From contig CM076267.1 of assembly GCA_038380795.1 (NCBI GenBank), positions 14,553,501 to 14,617,500 of the forward strand: a stretch of 64,000 bases of DNA. The letters are read 5' to 3'. Numbering within the stretch: the first letter of the stretch is position 1; each line of letters opens with the position of its first letter. The notes under the pieces are model-generated. The model worked only from the letters and a program-made list of their open reading frames with translations, made no database searches and was not told the origin of the DNA. Made by a program: the position numbers and the translations under genes. The stretch comes from Pyrocephalus nanus. Its lineage: Eukaryota > Chordata > Aves > Passeriformes > Tyrannidae. Of the stretch, positions 28,363 through 43,300 are shown one piece after another.

Positions 28363-31300
28363 CTGTGAAGATAAACAGGATAAGTATTAGAAAAGCTGAA
28401 AAATTACAGATGAGGATTAGCCTTTGAAAAAGAAGACATAACAGACTGTCACAAAAAAAAATTTGTGTTGCCATTTCTGCAAAGTTGAAGTGTTATGATT
28501 CCCATGCAGGAAAGAGAAAATAGGTGTTACAAGGTAAAGATTATAGTTCAAAATCTTCCTCCTAATTGCAGGAAGACTGGTTCGATTTTTTTGGAGGAAC
28601 TTCCACGTAACTACATTAAAAAGTCTGAGCTATCAAAGAAACTAAGGTCTTTTTCAAACCTTGTGAGCTTCTTCTCTGTGTATTTCAGATTTCACTTCCT
28701 TTAATATCAGTCAGTATGCGCAATTATAAAGAAATCAATAAGAGTCCCAATCCCATCAGACAAATGTCTCTTCCTGGGCAAACGGAAACAAACCAAAAAT
28801 GACAAAAAAACTGTCCAGTGCACCAAGTGAAACAATCATAAATGAAGGAGTCAAATATTAGAACCTCTCCTGAACAGAGTCACTATAATTTCATCACACA
28901 ATTTTTCTATGCATTAAACCTCTTAATGAAACTGTGATAGTCACCTGCAAACATAAATTATTGTGCTTGTTTGGGCTGGGACAGAGCTAATTTTCTTCAC
29001 AGCTGCTGGTATGGGGCTGTGTTTTGAATCTGTGCTGAACACAGGGGTGATAATATAGAGATGGTTTTGTTATTGCTGAGCAGGCTTACACAGAGCCAAG
29101 GCCTTTTCTGCTTTTCCCACTGCCACGCTGGCAAGGAAGCTGGGGATGCATGGGAAGCTGGGAGGAGACACAGCCAGGACAGGTGACCCCTATTGACCAA
29201 AGGGATATTCCAAAGCATATGACATCATGCTCAGTATTTAAAGTGGGGGAAAGAAGGAGGAAGGGGGAGTGTTTGGAGTGATGGTGTTTGTCCTTCCAAG
29301 TAACCATTACATGTGATGGGGCCCTGCCCTCCTGGAGGTGGCTGAACACCTGCCTGCCCACGGGAAGCCATGAATTAATTCCTTGTTTTCTTTTGCTTGT
29401 ATGAACAGCTTTTGCTTTCCCTATTAACTTGTCTTTACCTCAACTCATGAGTTTTCCAGCTTTTACACTTCCAGGTCTCTCCCTGATCACACTAGTGGGG
29501 GAATGAGTGAGCTGCTGCGGGGGCTTAGTTTTTGCCTGGGATTAAACCATGACAATCATAGAAATCATGGGCTAAAACAAACTTCAAGAGATTTATCTCA
29601 CCCATTTTGAAGTTGAACAAAGACTACATCAGCTATCTATTTTTAAACTTTTAGGAGGGAAATACCACAACTTCCTCAACTTTTCCTAATATGAAATCTC
29701 AAACATTTTTTCCAATAAACTAAATAATCTTCTCTTATCCTTTTCTTAAAAAGCATGATGAACAATGCATTATTTTCCTATTCATAACTTCCTTTTCAGT
29801 TTTACATGCTTGAGGAAATTTTCATCCAATTCTTCTCTTTTTCAAACTCCTCTTTGTTGTTATTCTCTTTGTCTTTCAAATTTCCTCAAATTTGACTAAA
29901 TTGTCCTTAAAATGCAGCACACGGGGTCACTTGCATATCATTGCATTGCTGAGGATTCATCAGTGTCCTGTAAGACCGAGTAATTTAGCTCCTCTTTCTG
30001 ACACACAACATGCTCACTAATGCTGTTAATATATCCTAGAATCACACTGCCTTATCAGAATTAGCATTATTGTTGATCAGATTTTTACTATATCCCTCCA
30101 GTCTGTTTTTATGGTACTAATTACCCAGCCAGTTGGTCAGAAATTTGTATTTATGCATTTATTTCTTCTCAAGAGCAGTAACTTGCAACTGTCCTTAGTG
30201 AACAATATTCTGTTGCTTCTGGAACATTTCTCCTTTTCTTCATAATTCTATATTCATATCCCCTGATTTTAACTTAATTCACATCTGCTTGGTATCCCAT
30301 GGAAACTCTAAAAGTATTCCCTAATCCATCATTTACACTGTTAATGAAAATACCAACCTAAATCAAATGCAGAACAGACTTTCATAGAATTTTAATTAAA
30401 TGCTTTTCCAGTTCAACAGCAAATATTTGATAACTACTGCCTCCAGCTATTTCCTTTTTCCAACTGTGCGTATATTTTATAGGTACTTCCATCTGGAACA
30501 AATTGTATTAATCTAATTGAGAGAACAACGTATAGGATGTGTGAAAATACTTCCAGAAGTCAGAGTACATGACTTACTTTATGCCCTCTACATTGGGTAA
30601 GTGATCAAGTCAAAGAAAGAAATCAGACTGGTCTGAAACAATTTCTCCTTGATGACCTCCATGCTTTGTGTGTTTCTAGTTTTAAATCTCATACATATCA
30701 TCTCAGTGTTTGTAAATAGGTTGTGTGCTATTTTGGACTAGTTTCTTTCCAGAAAACAAAAGCAGGTTCTCCATTTCTTCCTTGAGTCTCCATTTCTAAA
30801 AGATGCAAGTATGTTTGTTTTATCCAGCCCCCTGAGAGATATCTCAGTCCCGATTCTGAAAGACAGGTGCTAATTCTTTCAGAGATTGTTCCAGGACTTT
30901 ACTTAAGGAAATTCTAAGGCAAATTTAATCAAGCTTTGCTATGAACACTTACAAAGGTATAAGTATTTTTATCCTTAAGTAACTATAAATGGTTTCCAAA
31001 TCTTTGAGTTTTAATTGCACAGTCTGAAGTCATTATTTGAGCTAAAGGGCATCTTGTAAATGACAAATAATGACAAATAAAGAAAGCTATTAGGAATGCT
31101 TTCTTTGTGATAGGAACCAATTGAAAACAATACATATCAATAGGTACTAACTACTTATATAACTATAAATTGTGTATATATAAAATGATATTAAATTTAG
31201 AAGAAAGAACAAGAAGAGACAAAAAAAATGGAACATAGAAGAATTCTACTATTTGTTGTTACACATTTGATGTACTGTGATCAGTACAAGGAAATAAAAT

Positions 31301-34300
31301 CTATTTTACATCTCTGTAAGTACTGAATTCTTCTAAGATACTGAAACTGAGCAGGTAGGCATTCTAATAGACATTAAGAAAGGCTTCCAATGCACTTACA
31401 AAAACCTTCTGTACCAAATCCATGTTTCCTTAACAAGCTTACCTTTAGTTTTACTTCATGTGCACTAAATTTTTTTTTCCCTTCTGCAATGTAGTTCAAC
31501 AGTTATGCCACATTTCAAGCATGATTGTTTTCAATTTTCTAAGCCTTTGCAGTATAAGTACATTAGACAACACTCCAAAACAAAGGTTTTGAGCACTCTA
31601 AGACACCCAGAAATGATATACGGAGAAAAAACCAATCATATCAATTTATTTTTTTTCCTGTAATGCTGTCACATAGTTCTAACCTGAATCAGTGCAAGAT
31701 GAATTTCCAGCTCTGCAATTCTTTTCCCTATACAGCTCCGAATGCCATAGCCAAAGGGGATGGAACCAAAGTTGTCTACTCGGTCCGAGTTATCTTTCCT
31801 CAGCCAGCGCTGGGGTCGGAACTCATTCGCCATTGAGAAATATTCTTCACTGTATGAAGTAGTGTAATGACAAAGTGCCAGCTGTGTCTGAGGAAACAAA
31901 TTATACTCATATTTAGCTAACTTCAATATGCATAACAAAACTAAAATGCAATTACTGTAATTTCTGCAATATGAGGTGATAAAAATTAAGTATTGCTGAG
32001 TAATTCTAGAAGAAAGAAAAGGATATCTAGAAAATTGAGATCTCTTTCTCAACTCATCAAATGAAATAATCTTCAGATTGTTTTGAATGTTGCTGGGTAT
32101 ATTAAAGAAGATGAAGTGGGGAACAAAAGTCACAAGTATCAGGAATTGTTTCACAAAGCTGGTATGAGAGAAAGGGAGGAGAGATTTTAGGCAATTGAAA
32201 AGGAAAAAAGAGAGGATAGGAATCAAAAAACCCCACAACATTCGGGGGGGGGGGAGGGAGACCCCAAAACCCAGCAATAATTGGTGTCATGGTGTTTCTG
32301 ATTATATCCAGGGAGGGAAGCAGGGGGAAGATGTGTAAGGAATAATATTTAAATAAATATATTACCAATAAGGAATCCTGACTCTTTCAAACGTACATTG
32401 TCATAACACAGGATTGCTGTCATTTAAAATGAAGCCATACAATTCTACCCTGACCTCTGTGTAATCTTTGAATAGTATAAAGGAAAGGCTGATAATTTAA
32501 AAAGGAAATTAAACTCTTTCTACAAGAAGAGTTAACAGGCAAAGAAATAGAAAACTGCAAGGATAATAAAATTCATGCTTTTAAAATTGAATTGTAACAC
32601 TACACAGATGTTTTTAATAGGCTCCACCCTCAAGAACATTAAGAACAAGTCGTGATAATAAGTTTGATTAGTTGGTGAGCACCCAAATAAAAAATATGAA
32701 AACAACAGCAACAAGCCAATTATATAATCCATTCATGGCATATAAATGGGTATTATTGAAATACTTTCAGTGTTCTAGCTTGGTGAAATCCTTTAAAAAT
32801 CAATAGAGTGTGTATATGTTGTAGCAGATCACATTTAATACAGAAAATTAAACTATGCTCTTTGCTGAGAACTGCAAAAAAACCCTACCCCTTTAGGTAT
32901 AAAGTATCCTCCAATGATCAAGTCTTTTTGGGTCACTCTTCCATTTCCTGGCAATACTGGATATAACCTAGAGAGAAATACTCATCAGAAGTTCAGTAGT
33001 AATGACTAATGCAGTTTAGATTCCAATTTGCGTTCACAGATACATGATATGAATGCCATATTCATTCACAGCAAAAAGGTTCTTCAGAAGTACAGAACAC
33101 CTTGGGGATTCAAAGACCTTGAATCATCTGTGAGAATATGATCATTACCTGAGAAAAGTTATTTACTAGTAACAGGAAGTTGAGATATTTGGTCTATATA
33201 TTTATTTGTTTTACACACATACAAGCATGCAATTAGTTGGTCAAGAGGGATATATTATAGCACTACTGCTAAAGCTGAAAGGCCTTGTTAATGCCTTCTC
33301 TAAAATTCTCTTATTCCCCTCACCTCACAAAGAACATTTATTATAAATATATTTTCAAAAGTATGTCACATGCCTTTAATTTAAATCAAGAAGCTTAAAA
33401 TCACTGAAGTGACACTGCAAACTACCAGTGTTGGGGAGGAGGTTGTTACACTTCCTCCTACAAACTAAGGGCAAAAATCAAGCTTTCAATTACTTACGTT
33501 AACAGACATGTCCCACATATGTGATACCACTTCTACCCTACTCACAAAGATTAAACGTTATATAAGCTATCATACTGATCACTTAAGCATCCTTGGACAC
33601 AATACTGCTACAGTAAATAAAAGCAGAAGCAACAAATAACAGTAACAAAAAGTGAATACAAACTTACATACATAGCATGGACTTAAAATCCATTAGAAAG
33701 AAATGACATTAAAGTTTTCAATTTATTATTACAGTTATCTGCTCCTTACCGCAATGTTTCTTTCAGCACAGCTCTAATCATAGGCAATTTCGGGACATCG
33801 TGAGCAACAGGAATTTGATCTTTGCCCAGCTTGTTGACTATTTCCTCATAAACACATTGCTGAACATCTGGGTGCTTTGCCAACAAGTATGTTGCCCAGG
33901 ACAAAGTAAAAGAAGTCTAAGGAAGAAACCACAATCATCATCATCAAGCACAACAAAATTAGATATAATATAACCTCAAGCCAAGTAAAATAATCAGTTT
34001 TCAACTACATGTTTTATACTTTTAAAGTTGTATAACAGACTCACAATGATTCATATCTGGATTCAGTGAGATGTTGTAAGACTTCACCATCCCCTCCTTC
34101 ATCCTTTTTCCATCTAAAAGTCCCCCATATGCCAAAACAATCCATGTTGATATTTTCCCAGTGAAATATAAAAAGCAATAGACAAACCAAATGCAAATGC
34201 AACTATATAAACAATATTGAAACAAACATTCTAAATAGCAATGAATTAAGTTAACTGTTAGTTTTCAACATGTGTTTTACCTTTCTCCCAACAAAAACAC

Positions 34301-37300
34301 TTCACAGGAACCAAGATAAGAGAATGCTACTATTTATTTAGTGTTAAAATCCTTCTTTAGCCCAGGACATGGTTGGCTTTCTGGGCTGTAAGCACACACT
34401 GCCAGGTCATGTTGAGCTTCTCATACACCAACACGCCCAAGTCCTTCTTGTCAGGGCTGCTCTCAATCCATTCTCCACCCAGCCCGAATTTGTGCTCAGG
34501 ACTTCCCTGGCTCAGGTGCAGGACCTTGCACTTGGCCTTGTTGAACTTCATGAGGTTTGCACCATCCCACAACTGAAGCCTGTCCTGGGCGGCATCAAAA
34601 TAGTACAACAAAGCTCAAGGTTATTAAACAATGTGTGGGTAAAAAAAAAAGCAGCTTCCAGAAAAGCCTTATTTTGGTCTTATGTTTAAGATCAATTTAG
34701 AATGCATGATGTCATCATGATGGTGACCTTTTATGTCTTGCCTTCAGACTGGGGTAAAACGTTAGAAGTTCCCAGCTCCTTCATAACCTCTTAAAAATTA
34801 ACACTATTTCAGGAGCAGCCAAATGTTTTGTAGCCAAAAACTGCCTTATAATTTTGTTTAAAATTTCTATAATCCTCTAAACCTCTTTCAGTTTTTTTGA
34901 TAAAATGAGATCTGACTTGACAGCAGAAGGAGAAAGAAAGATTCCCTCGATTTTTGCTTTGTACTTGGAAATGAGGAAATTAGAAGTACTGTTCTCTCAC
35001 AGAGACTAGCCAGATGAGAAAGCTGAGTCAAATGGAAAGAGAAATTCTTGTTGGCATGAACTTGAGCACTGTCCTTTTAGTTTAAATAAAACTCTGTTGC
35101 ACACTAAAAAAAGGAAAATTAATGGTCTGAAAGATCAGAAAATGAACGGGATTAATGACTGTACTTTACTTGGGAATCAAACATAAAAAAACTCTGCAAA
35201 CTCATAAGCCCTTTGGATATTTAACCAGTGGAATAATATTCAGCACATAAAGAAGTTTTACATAGGCTCCTTATTTTGGAATTCAGAAGTGATTAGTTTT
35301 GGGAGTTTTGTTTTCTTTAGAAACCTTACAAACTTTCTTAAATCAAAAAAACCTGAATTCAGTTATCCAAGTTTGGGGTTTTTTCCTAAAGGCTATTTTA
35401 CTTTTTTACTTTTCTTCTACAAGACTATTAAACACAGTCCTACATAGCAATTTCTTCATCCAACTAATATAATTCCTTTTAAAAAATTGTTCAGTTACAA
35501 TAATTGACAATAACGGTATTCACTGATATTCTAAACAACTCTATACATTGTATATACAATAACTCATTTTTATCTTTCCTGAGTTTTCTGATTGTCACAC
35601 TGCAATCAATACTAAGCCCCACTGATGGGTTCCTGTAAACCACAGCTGACTCCATTCCAGTAGAGAGATTACACAGTGCAGTAAGTATTTTGTATTACTT
35701 TAAAGATGTTGTAACTTAAACATGTTAAATTATGTCCTTATAAACAATGTAACCCCTCTGAAGACAGCTGCAAATTATACTGGTTTACAAAAACAACTAT
35801 GCACAAGGAAAATGGTAACAAGCTTACCGTGTCCACTCCTGCCAGAAGCATTTCAGTCATATTGGCATAGATCTCTTCCAAAGTAAGGTCCTTACTCACT
35901 AGGAGGTATGTAAGTAGCCCACCATTCACTAGTTTTCCTTGGTCCAGCTGAGACTGAATAGCCTTCAATTTGTTGTTAACATGGATTTGACCTTTGGGAT
36001 TCAAAAAAATTGTTAAGCCTCCTGTTTTTATTTTTCTGCTGGTTCCATTCAATGACATTTGTTCCTCATGCTGCACTACACTACACAGCCAGAAGAAAAA
36101 AAATAATAATAAAAAAAAAAAGAATCTCCTTTCTAAAGTTAAAAATAACAGAGAGGTGGTGGAGGTCCTTGGGTACTCGTGGTAAGGAAAGATTGAGCGG
36201 ACGGGAAGCTCGGGAGCTCACAGCACGAGAATGCTGAGCACAAAGAAAGGGCACAAGACTCTGCCGTTCCTAACAGGGAGCAAAGGAAGCTCAAGGTCAA
36301 GTTTTATGCCCACCTGATTTGTTTTCTGATGACTCTGCAAGAAGTGGTGAACTCGGCAGAGCCTGCTGCAACTCAGCACAGAGACTGCTACAACACATTA
36401 ACAGCAACCACAATGTTGGTGCCACAGAATTTAATTACTCTGAAGACAAAGATGGGGACCATCAAATAATAACAAAAATTGAAAAACTTCAGGGGATGAC
36501 ACGCTGAGCAATTTCACCCACAGTCCCATTTTTACTTTAGAGACTACAAACATATTTGTCAGTCCAACCAGGGAAGAATCCTCAGAAAGTTAATGCCACA
36601 TAGAATGAGATAACAAAAAAATGAAAAGCATGCAGCTTTCTAATATTCAGGGGTTTTTGAAACTCTGTAATATTAAAAAAAAAAAAAAAAAAAAAAAAGA
36701 CGCAAAGACAACTCCTTCTTCTTACTTACATTAATGTACATGAAAGCTGATTCATAAAGTATCCTGGAATGTTTTATTTACAAAAAAAAAACAAACAAAC
36801 CCAGCAGTGTACTTCTATGTCACCTATGTGCTTCTATGTATGTAAATAAACTTCACAAAGAGTTTAATTCATTGCTAGAGCCAAACTTTTTAGCTTTCTA
36901 GTCCGTTTTAGTGGTGATTATTTGTTGGAGTGTCTACCTAAAATTTTGCTGAAGTCAACAAAACTATCCTCATTAAAATTGGAATGACTTAAGATAGAAC
37001 TTTGGCAAAGAACTTGGACCTGAAGCAATGACTGGGTGTTGAAGCAGATGAGGACAAGTAACAAAACAACAGTATAAAATAAGGAAGTATTTGAAGGGTA
37101 CTGGTAAAATTATTTTTTGATGGAATATTTTTTAAAACAGTTCCCTGGCCAGTCTGCATCTGATGTGAAACTTACTTCTGCCACAATGTCTTCTTATAAT
37201 TTTAGAAGAGAAATGCATCTTGTCCCATTCAAATACACACAGAACCTTCAGAAATACAGCTGAACTTTTCTACTACTAAATCTTACTAAATTTGAAGAGT

Positions 37301-40300
37301 CCATCCCAGGATCTGCAGAACTCTCTCCAGGGTTTTGGAATAAGAGGACGAAGCCACTTGGGCACAGCACCTGCATACATAGTGATCTTAAACATACTAA
37401 ACATCAACTCCAGAGCCTCAATATATTCAACAGTCTGCTGTGGGATGTTGTTTTCCAGGCAGCCCAGACGGGATTCATACAGAATAGTCGCCACACCTGC
37501 ACATACAAAACCAAAGAATTGGCTATATACACATGCATAAACACATATTAATAATTTAAGGAATTATAATACTAACATGATTGAACCACCTTACAAGAAA
37601 TGTTTAGTTGTTATTACTACAGTTGGGGAACAGATAAAACAGAAATTCAAAAGACAGCAAAAAATCCCTGCTAGACATTGTAGCAGACAGTAGTTGCTAT
37701 GTCAATAATGCTCTGCATGAGAAGACAGCCAGGAATTCCACCAGAAGTAGAGAAGCCCTCTAGCACGCTCACTGTGTTTTGCATTGCACTAGAAATCCAG
37801 AGTCTGCCGCGTTGGCCTCTGAATCCACAAGGACATGCAAATCCAAAGACAGTTCTGATAACTGGTGACAACGCAGGAGTTTCTACCCGTGGCTGTGTCT
37901 GTCATCAGCTGGAAGTAAATGAATACTGAATATGCATAAGTGGATAAAGAGCTTGCGCTCCAGACAGTGCTCTTAATGCACACAATGTACTCCACCCGGC
38001 CCTGAAAAACAGCATGTGACCCTGCTACAAGTGACACCACTGACTATCTCTTATTCTGATGTGATGTAATTTCCTCTGATTTTTTTTCTGCTCCACTAGA
38101 AATACCACCACCACCACCACCACCCCAACCCCTACCACCAAAGAGCAGTACTTTTTTTTTTTTTATTAAATTATTATTCTTCTGAACTCTGGGCAATTTC
38201 TCCCATTTATCAAGTTAATTCTTACCCATCCATTAGTATCCCTGCAGTCTCTCAGCTCAGTTTTTGTAAACACACCCAAATTATTAAATACTAGACAGAA
38301 CTCAAACAGAAACTGCCCTATTGGAGTTAGGCAAAATGTTTTCTCAGTTTGATAGCAAACCATTTTTAATCACTTTTAGGTTTTTTAACAGGTTTTTTTT
38401 AACAGGTTTCTAGCAATTTTTCCTCTCAACTTGTGAAATCGAGATCATAGTACCCAGTTTATTGGTGAAAATATTGCATAGAATGGTATAAAAAGTATTC
38501 CTATTATCAAAATACTCTTATTTAATAGTTTTTCTAAAAGCTAGTAGAGATACTCAGTAATTTAAAAAGGAAATAAGATAATTTCTCAAAGCCATTTTCA
38601 TCAAATAAAATGTTTTAAAATAAATTTTGTGCTTTTAATTTTGTTAGTTAATAGTTTGTTCACATATTTCCAAGAAATATTATAGCTTAACTAAATAATT
38701 AGAGTAACTGGCCTAGATACTCCAGTCTCTTTTTCTCTGTTTTTCCAGTTAAAAACAGGTACAATAGAGAATAACGTTTAACTTTGATCTTACATACTGG
38801 TTTCCTGAACAAAGTTACAGTCTAAGTTTATAAAAACTGCAATTTGAACTAGAAATAAGTGCATGCCAGGCACAATCATAAATGAAAAGCTAAAAGTGTG
38901 AAGAATTTAGGCTAATCCATCAGTTAAAGTGAATCAGTAAGATTAGAGTTTAAAATTCCATAAAATTATTTACTCTTAGTTTAATGCCAATTTCAGACAC
39001 AACTAATGTGAAACAGACCAAATAGGCAGCCAGCAATTTGATACATTATCTTCATAAGTGAGAAATCAGGAAGTTCTTCAAATCCCAAATTATTCAGCTG
39101 CCTGTCAGAAAAGAGTCCCCAATTTTTTTAAAGGCATTACATATAACAAGATTGGGTTATATGCAGTCAGTTCAAGAAATGCACAAAATATGAATCACAC
39201 TTGGCACATGTAGGCAGGGAAAAGCAGTATCCACAGCAGTATTCCACACTGAGCTATGAACTGAATACAGATACATCACACGGGGATTCCCCACCTGGAA
39301 ATAGGCTGGTGTATTGTGCAACTAACATATCTTAGAACTCACGCTGCTAGAAGGTAAACATCCTTATTCTTGGGAAATTATTAAAAAATATGGAGTACTG
39401 AAACTTTCAAGGCTTTGATTGAACACTTTACCTATATACCATCATTTCCATGGGAATTGTTCCTTAATATAGGGTATCATTTCTTTGGATTCTACAAAGA
39501 AATTCTACTGAATTCTACTGATACCTGCTGCACTAACTAAGAAGTCACACAAAGGGAGAATATCAAACTTCCCTTTTCAGATCAATCACAATGAGACACT
39601 AGTCATTTGACAGAAATGACTAACCATAAACACACTTCTTTACATCCATTTTCTTTACAGATGTGATCCAGCCCAGGCTTACCTTCCATCGCATACTTGA
39701 AGAAAAGTTTGTTAACATTGGTTATTGTTTCCCCATCCTCCTCTTGACTTCTGAGGGTGTGGATTCTTTTAATTAAGTCTTTGATAACTTCATTGACTCC
39801 CTCAGAGTAAAAAGCCACATCTTCGGGTTTCAGAATTTTTTGCCTCAGGACACTTCTCATTTTTAGCCATTGTTCCCCCTCCCTAGAAGAAATTATTAAT
39901 AGTATCTATACACAATTTTCCTTAACAATCATCAGCTGGGTAAAAGCTCTGCAATGCGTGATTTTTCATTTCAAATGAAAGCAACTGGTAAAATGAAAAT
40001 TATAATAGTGTATATTTGGGTTTATGCTCATACATTTTTATCCTGCATTTATTGCACGTTAATTTTCAGTGTTGCAACATGTATGTGCAGGTGTAAGTCA
40101 GTCTCTGGTTTGAGTGACTGCTGGTACCATAAATTCCATTACTGATACATCACTTTCAGCTACCCTCATTCTAAACCTACAAAGTAGCAGGACAGCAGAC
40201 CTACCTATAGACAAACAACTTACAGCTAGATTCTCCTTTAGCTGAGTTATGCATGGAAACCTTAAGGCTCAAGACTAAAAATCTGAATTATATCACTGCA

Positions 40301-43300
40301 TGATGCTCTGTATGAGCAGATATTTGGGAATAGTGATGCCTTTCAATTCCTCATGAAAATAGGCAACTGTCTTTTATGAGTTTATTTTAAATTGTTGTGT
40401 ATTTCCCCTTATTTTTTTTTCACCTGGAGCAATGCTGCTGCAAGGCACAGAAACTTATTGACCAGCAAAATAATTAAATCTCTTTAACAGATATTTTCTG
40501 ACTATCTCCTGATTTAAGGTATAATTTCACAAAGTGTCAAGGAACTGTTAGCTTGAGTGGGAACTGCAGCTTAAGATTTGAGCCCTCAGTGCAATACATA
40601 AAGCCTTTTGCTACCATGAAGGAAACAGATTGTCCATGACTCAGGAAATTAGTTTCCCTCTAAATAAACATACTATGTCAGTGGAGACTGTGAATAGTTC
40701 CCAGCGGCAATTAGCTACACCCACATGCAGTGCCAGCTTATGTAAGCTTTAAAGGCAGATAACTCCTCTAGAATCAGCTATGTACAAAAATATCTGCACG
40801 GGGATGCACTTCAAGGTGAATTGACCATACTGTGACTTTTCGAGGGCTTTTATTATCCACTTTGGTGGATAATAAAACTAAAACTAATCTGAGCAAACCA
40901 AGTCCACACAGCACTCTGCCAACCAGATGCAACAGTCTAGATCTGAAGCAATAAACCCATATTTGAGCAGTGCAGAGCCAAAGTTAGTAAGCCCTGTTCA
41001 GCTGCTTGCAGGTGAATCAGTTCAGACAACTCTGTTTGAAACACATTCCCAAAGAAAGTTTTAGGCAGGGTAGCTCCCTCCACATTCAAACTAACCATCA
41101 CCATACCTTGGAAACTTCACAAAACAGAGAAATTCACAGCATCCACCCCAAATTCCTGCCCTCTTTCCCCCACTAACCACATGATTTTCCACACACAGAA
41201 CAGCCTGATAATCCAGATGACCTGTACAGTCCTTCAGAAAATGAGCAAACTTTAACAAGAAAACAAAGAACATGAAGGAGTAACAATACTTACGCAGAAA
41301 TAAGTCCTGTGGCTCTCCCTCGTAAATCCCTGTACTCCTGCCAGGATTCCATGTTAGCTCTTTGTGGTGCTCTACCTTCTGCTCGCAGGACTTGAGCAAC
41401 CATGTCTCGATCTGCAATGGATACAACGAACTGGGGACCAAAGTGAGACTTGAAGATCTTTCCATATTCTTGAGTGTGTTTTTGCTGCAATATCACCAAC
41501 AAAGAGAAAGAGAAGTCAAGTGTTACTAAGGAAAACTGTCACAAAAGGAAACTGGCAATTTGTCATACAGTGAATCAATCTCTCACTTCTAGAATTTGAT
41601 CCTCGGCCTTTCAGTCAAGGAACAGTTTGAAGTGTCAGAAGGAAGAATCTAAGCATTACTGTGAAATATTCACAAGGAAAACAGAGAGGTCACACTGCTC
41701 AGGACCTCTGACTGAGAAGACAAAAAGCCCTAAGGCACAAAGCGTGAGTGAAACCAAATACTGAGAAGATGAAAGGACTTGGGGCATTTAAAATCACATC
41801 CCTTCAGATCAAACAGGTTAGAAAGAATGTCTGAAAAAATGAAAAACATGTGGGCACATAGGGTTAAATTAATGTTTTTTGTAAATAAATACTTACTCTA
41901 TCATTTTATTGCTTATAAAAAACCCCTACATGTAAGTTTCTCACACCTAAATGAGGACAATGACAGCCTAGTGAAAAACTGCATTTTGGGGCAGCTTTGT
42001 CAGAGCAAACTAGAGAAAGACTTACATTAATTCTGCAAAAGAAAGGAAAAAGTAAGGTCTTATTCCTGCAGTGAGGTCTATTACGCTTGATCCACAAATC
42101 ATATGATTAAAGCAGCAGGCAATTAATAAAGAGGATAGGAAAACATTAAATTATGTATACAAAAAAAAAAAGAAACCCGAAAAGCTTTCCGTTAAGATTG
42201 CACTATCACTGTCCCATGAAATCTTACTGATTATTTGAAATAAATTTCATTCTGATATGGTCATAAAGTGAAACACAATTTCCACAAATTCACTTGGAGT
42301 TTAGATACATCATCATTTCGGGGGGGAAACCACTCCAAAACTGCAAAGCAGTTATTAAAAAGATATTAAGACTTCAGAATTAAATGTTAAAGTCTTTATT
42401 TCTGGTTAAAGTATTAGGACAAGTTAAGCTAAACAAAGTTTATGCCGAAGACATCTGCTCACAGAGTTATGTTGATTATAAATCAAAGATGTTTGACACC
42501 AACTACCCTTGAGAAAGTCTAGTGCTGACCCAAGATTAACTTCTGTGAAATATTTTTTAATTCAGTCTTGATTACGGAGATGAATTACTTAATTGCCTAC
42601 AATAAGCTTAAGACTCATGAATCACTCTTCAGAATATGGTACCAAGTGCTTAAAAAAGATAAAACTTTTTCTGCCTAATTTCCAAATAAAACAAGATTTA
42701 TGCAATTGTGATCTCTGCCAGTCTCTTCTTTTGGAACACAATGGCCAACTTCAGTCTGGTTTAAACAGAGAGTTAAAGGTCTCCTACATCGATATTCTTA
42801 TCCTTTCCAAAAATCAGCATCTGGATTCAAATGAAACCCACATATTAATCATCCTGATGAGGGAAATGCTACAGCAGAAACTCAGCTGTTGTCATTTCTG
42901 CTTGGTCTGCTCCTAACCAAACACCACAGGCAGAGGAATGTGTGAACAAGCACCCCCAAACCCCAAAGTATTTCTTGCCTTAAAGATATTTTAGGGATAC
43001 TGAACTTGGGGATAATTGAGAGCATGCATCTTTAAAGGAAAGCATAAACAAGAAGGTGAGTGATGGAAGGAAAAATCAGCAGAGTGAGAGAAATACAGGT
43101 CACCAGTCATAGAAAAACAAGTTCAACAAATGTTACTATTTATGGAGCAGTTTGGTTTTTCCACTGATGGTGAAGTTTACATGGGACAATAAATTTCAAC
43201 AGTAAATAAATCCAGTGTCAAGCTATCCAAATAAATTAAATACTAGTTTTAAATCAGAAACAGGGATAAAGTATTTTAACATCTCTTACTTTCAACAGAC

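Noticed and set aside
29086..29361. 91-codon minus-strand open frame
   Set aside because: It lies inside the solo LTR and has no retroviral or cellular protein similarity.
31888..32277. N-terminal extension of the exon 8 open frame
   Set aside because: The frame reads through the acceptor at 31888 into intron 7; homology to CYP27C1 begins exactly at TQLALCHY after the AG.
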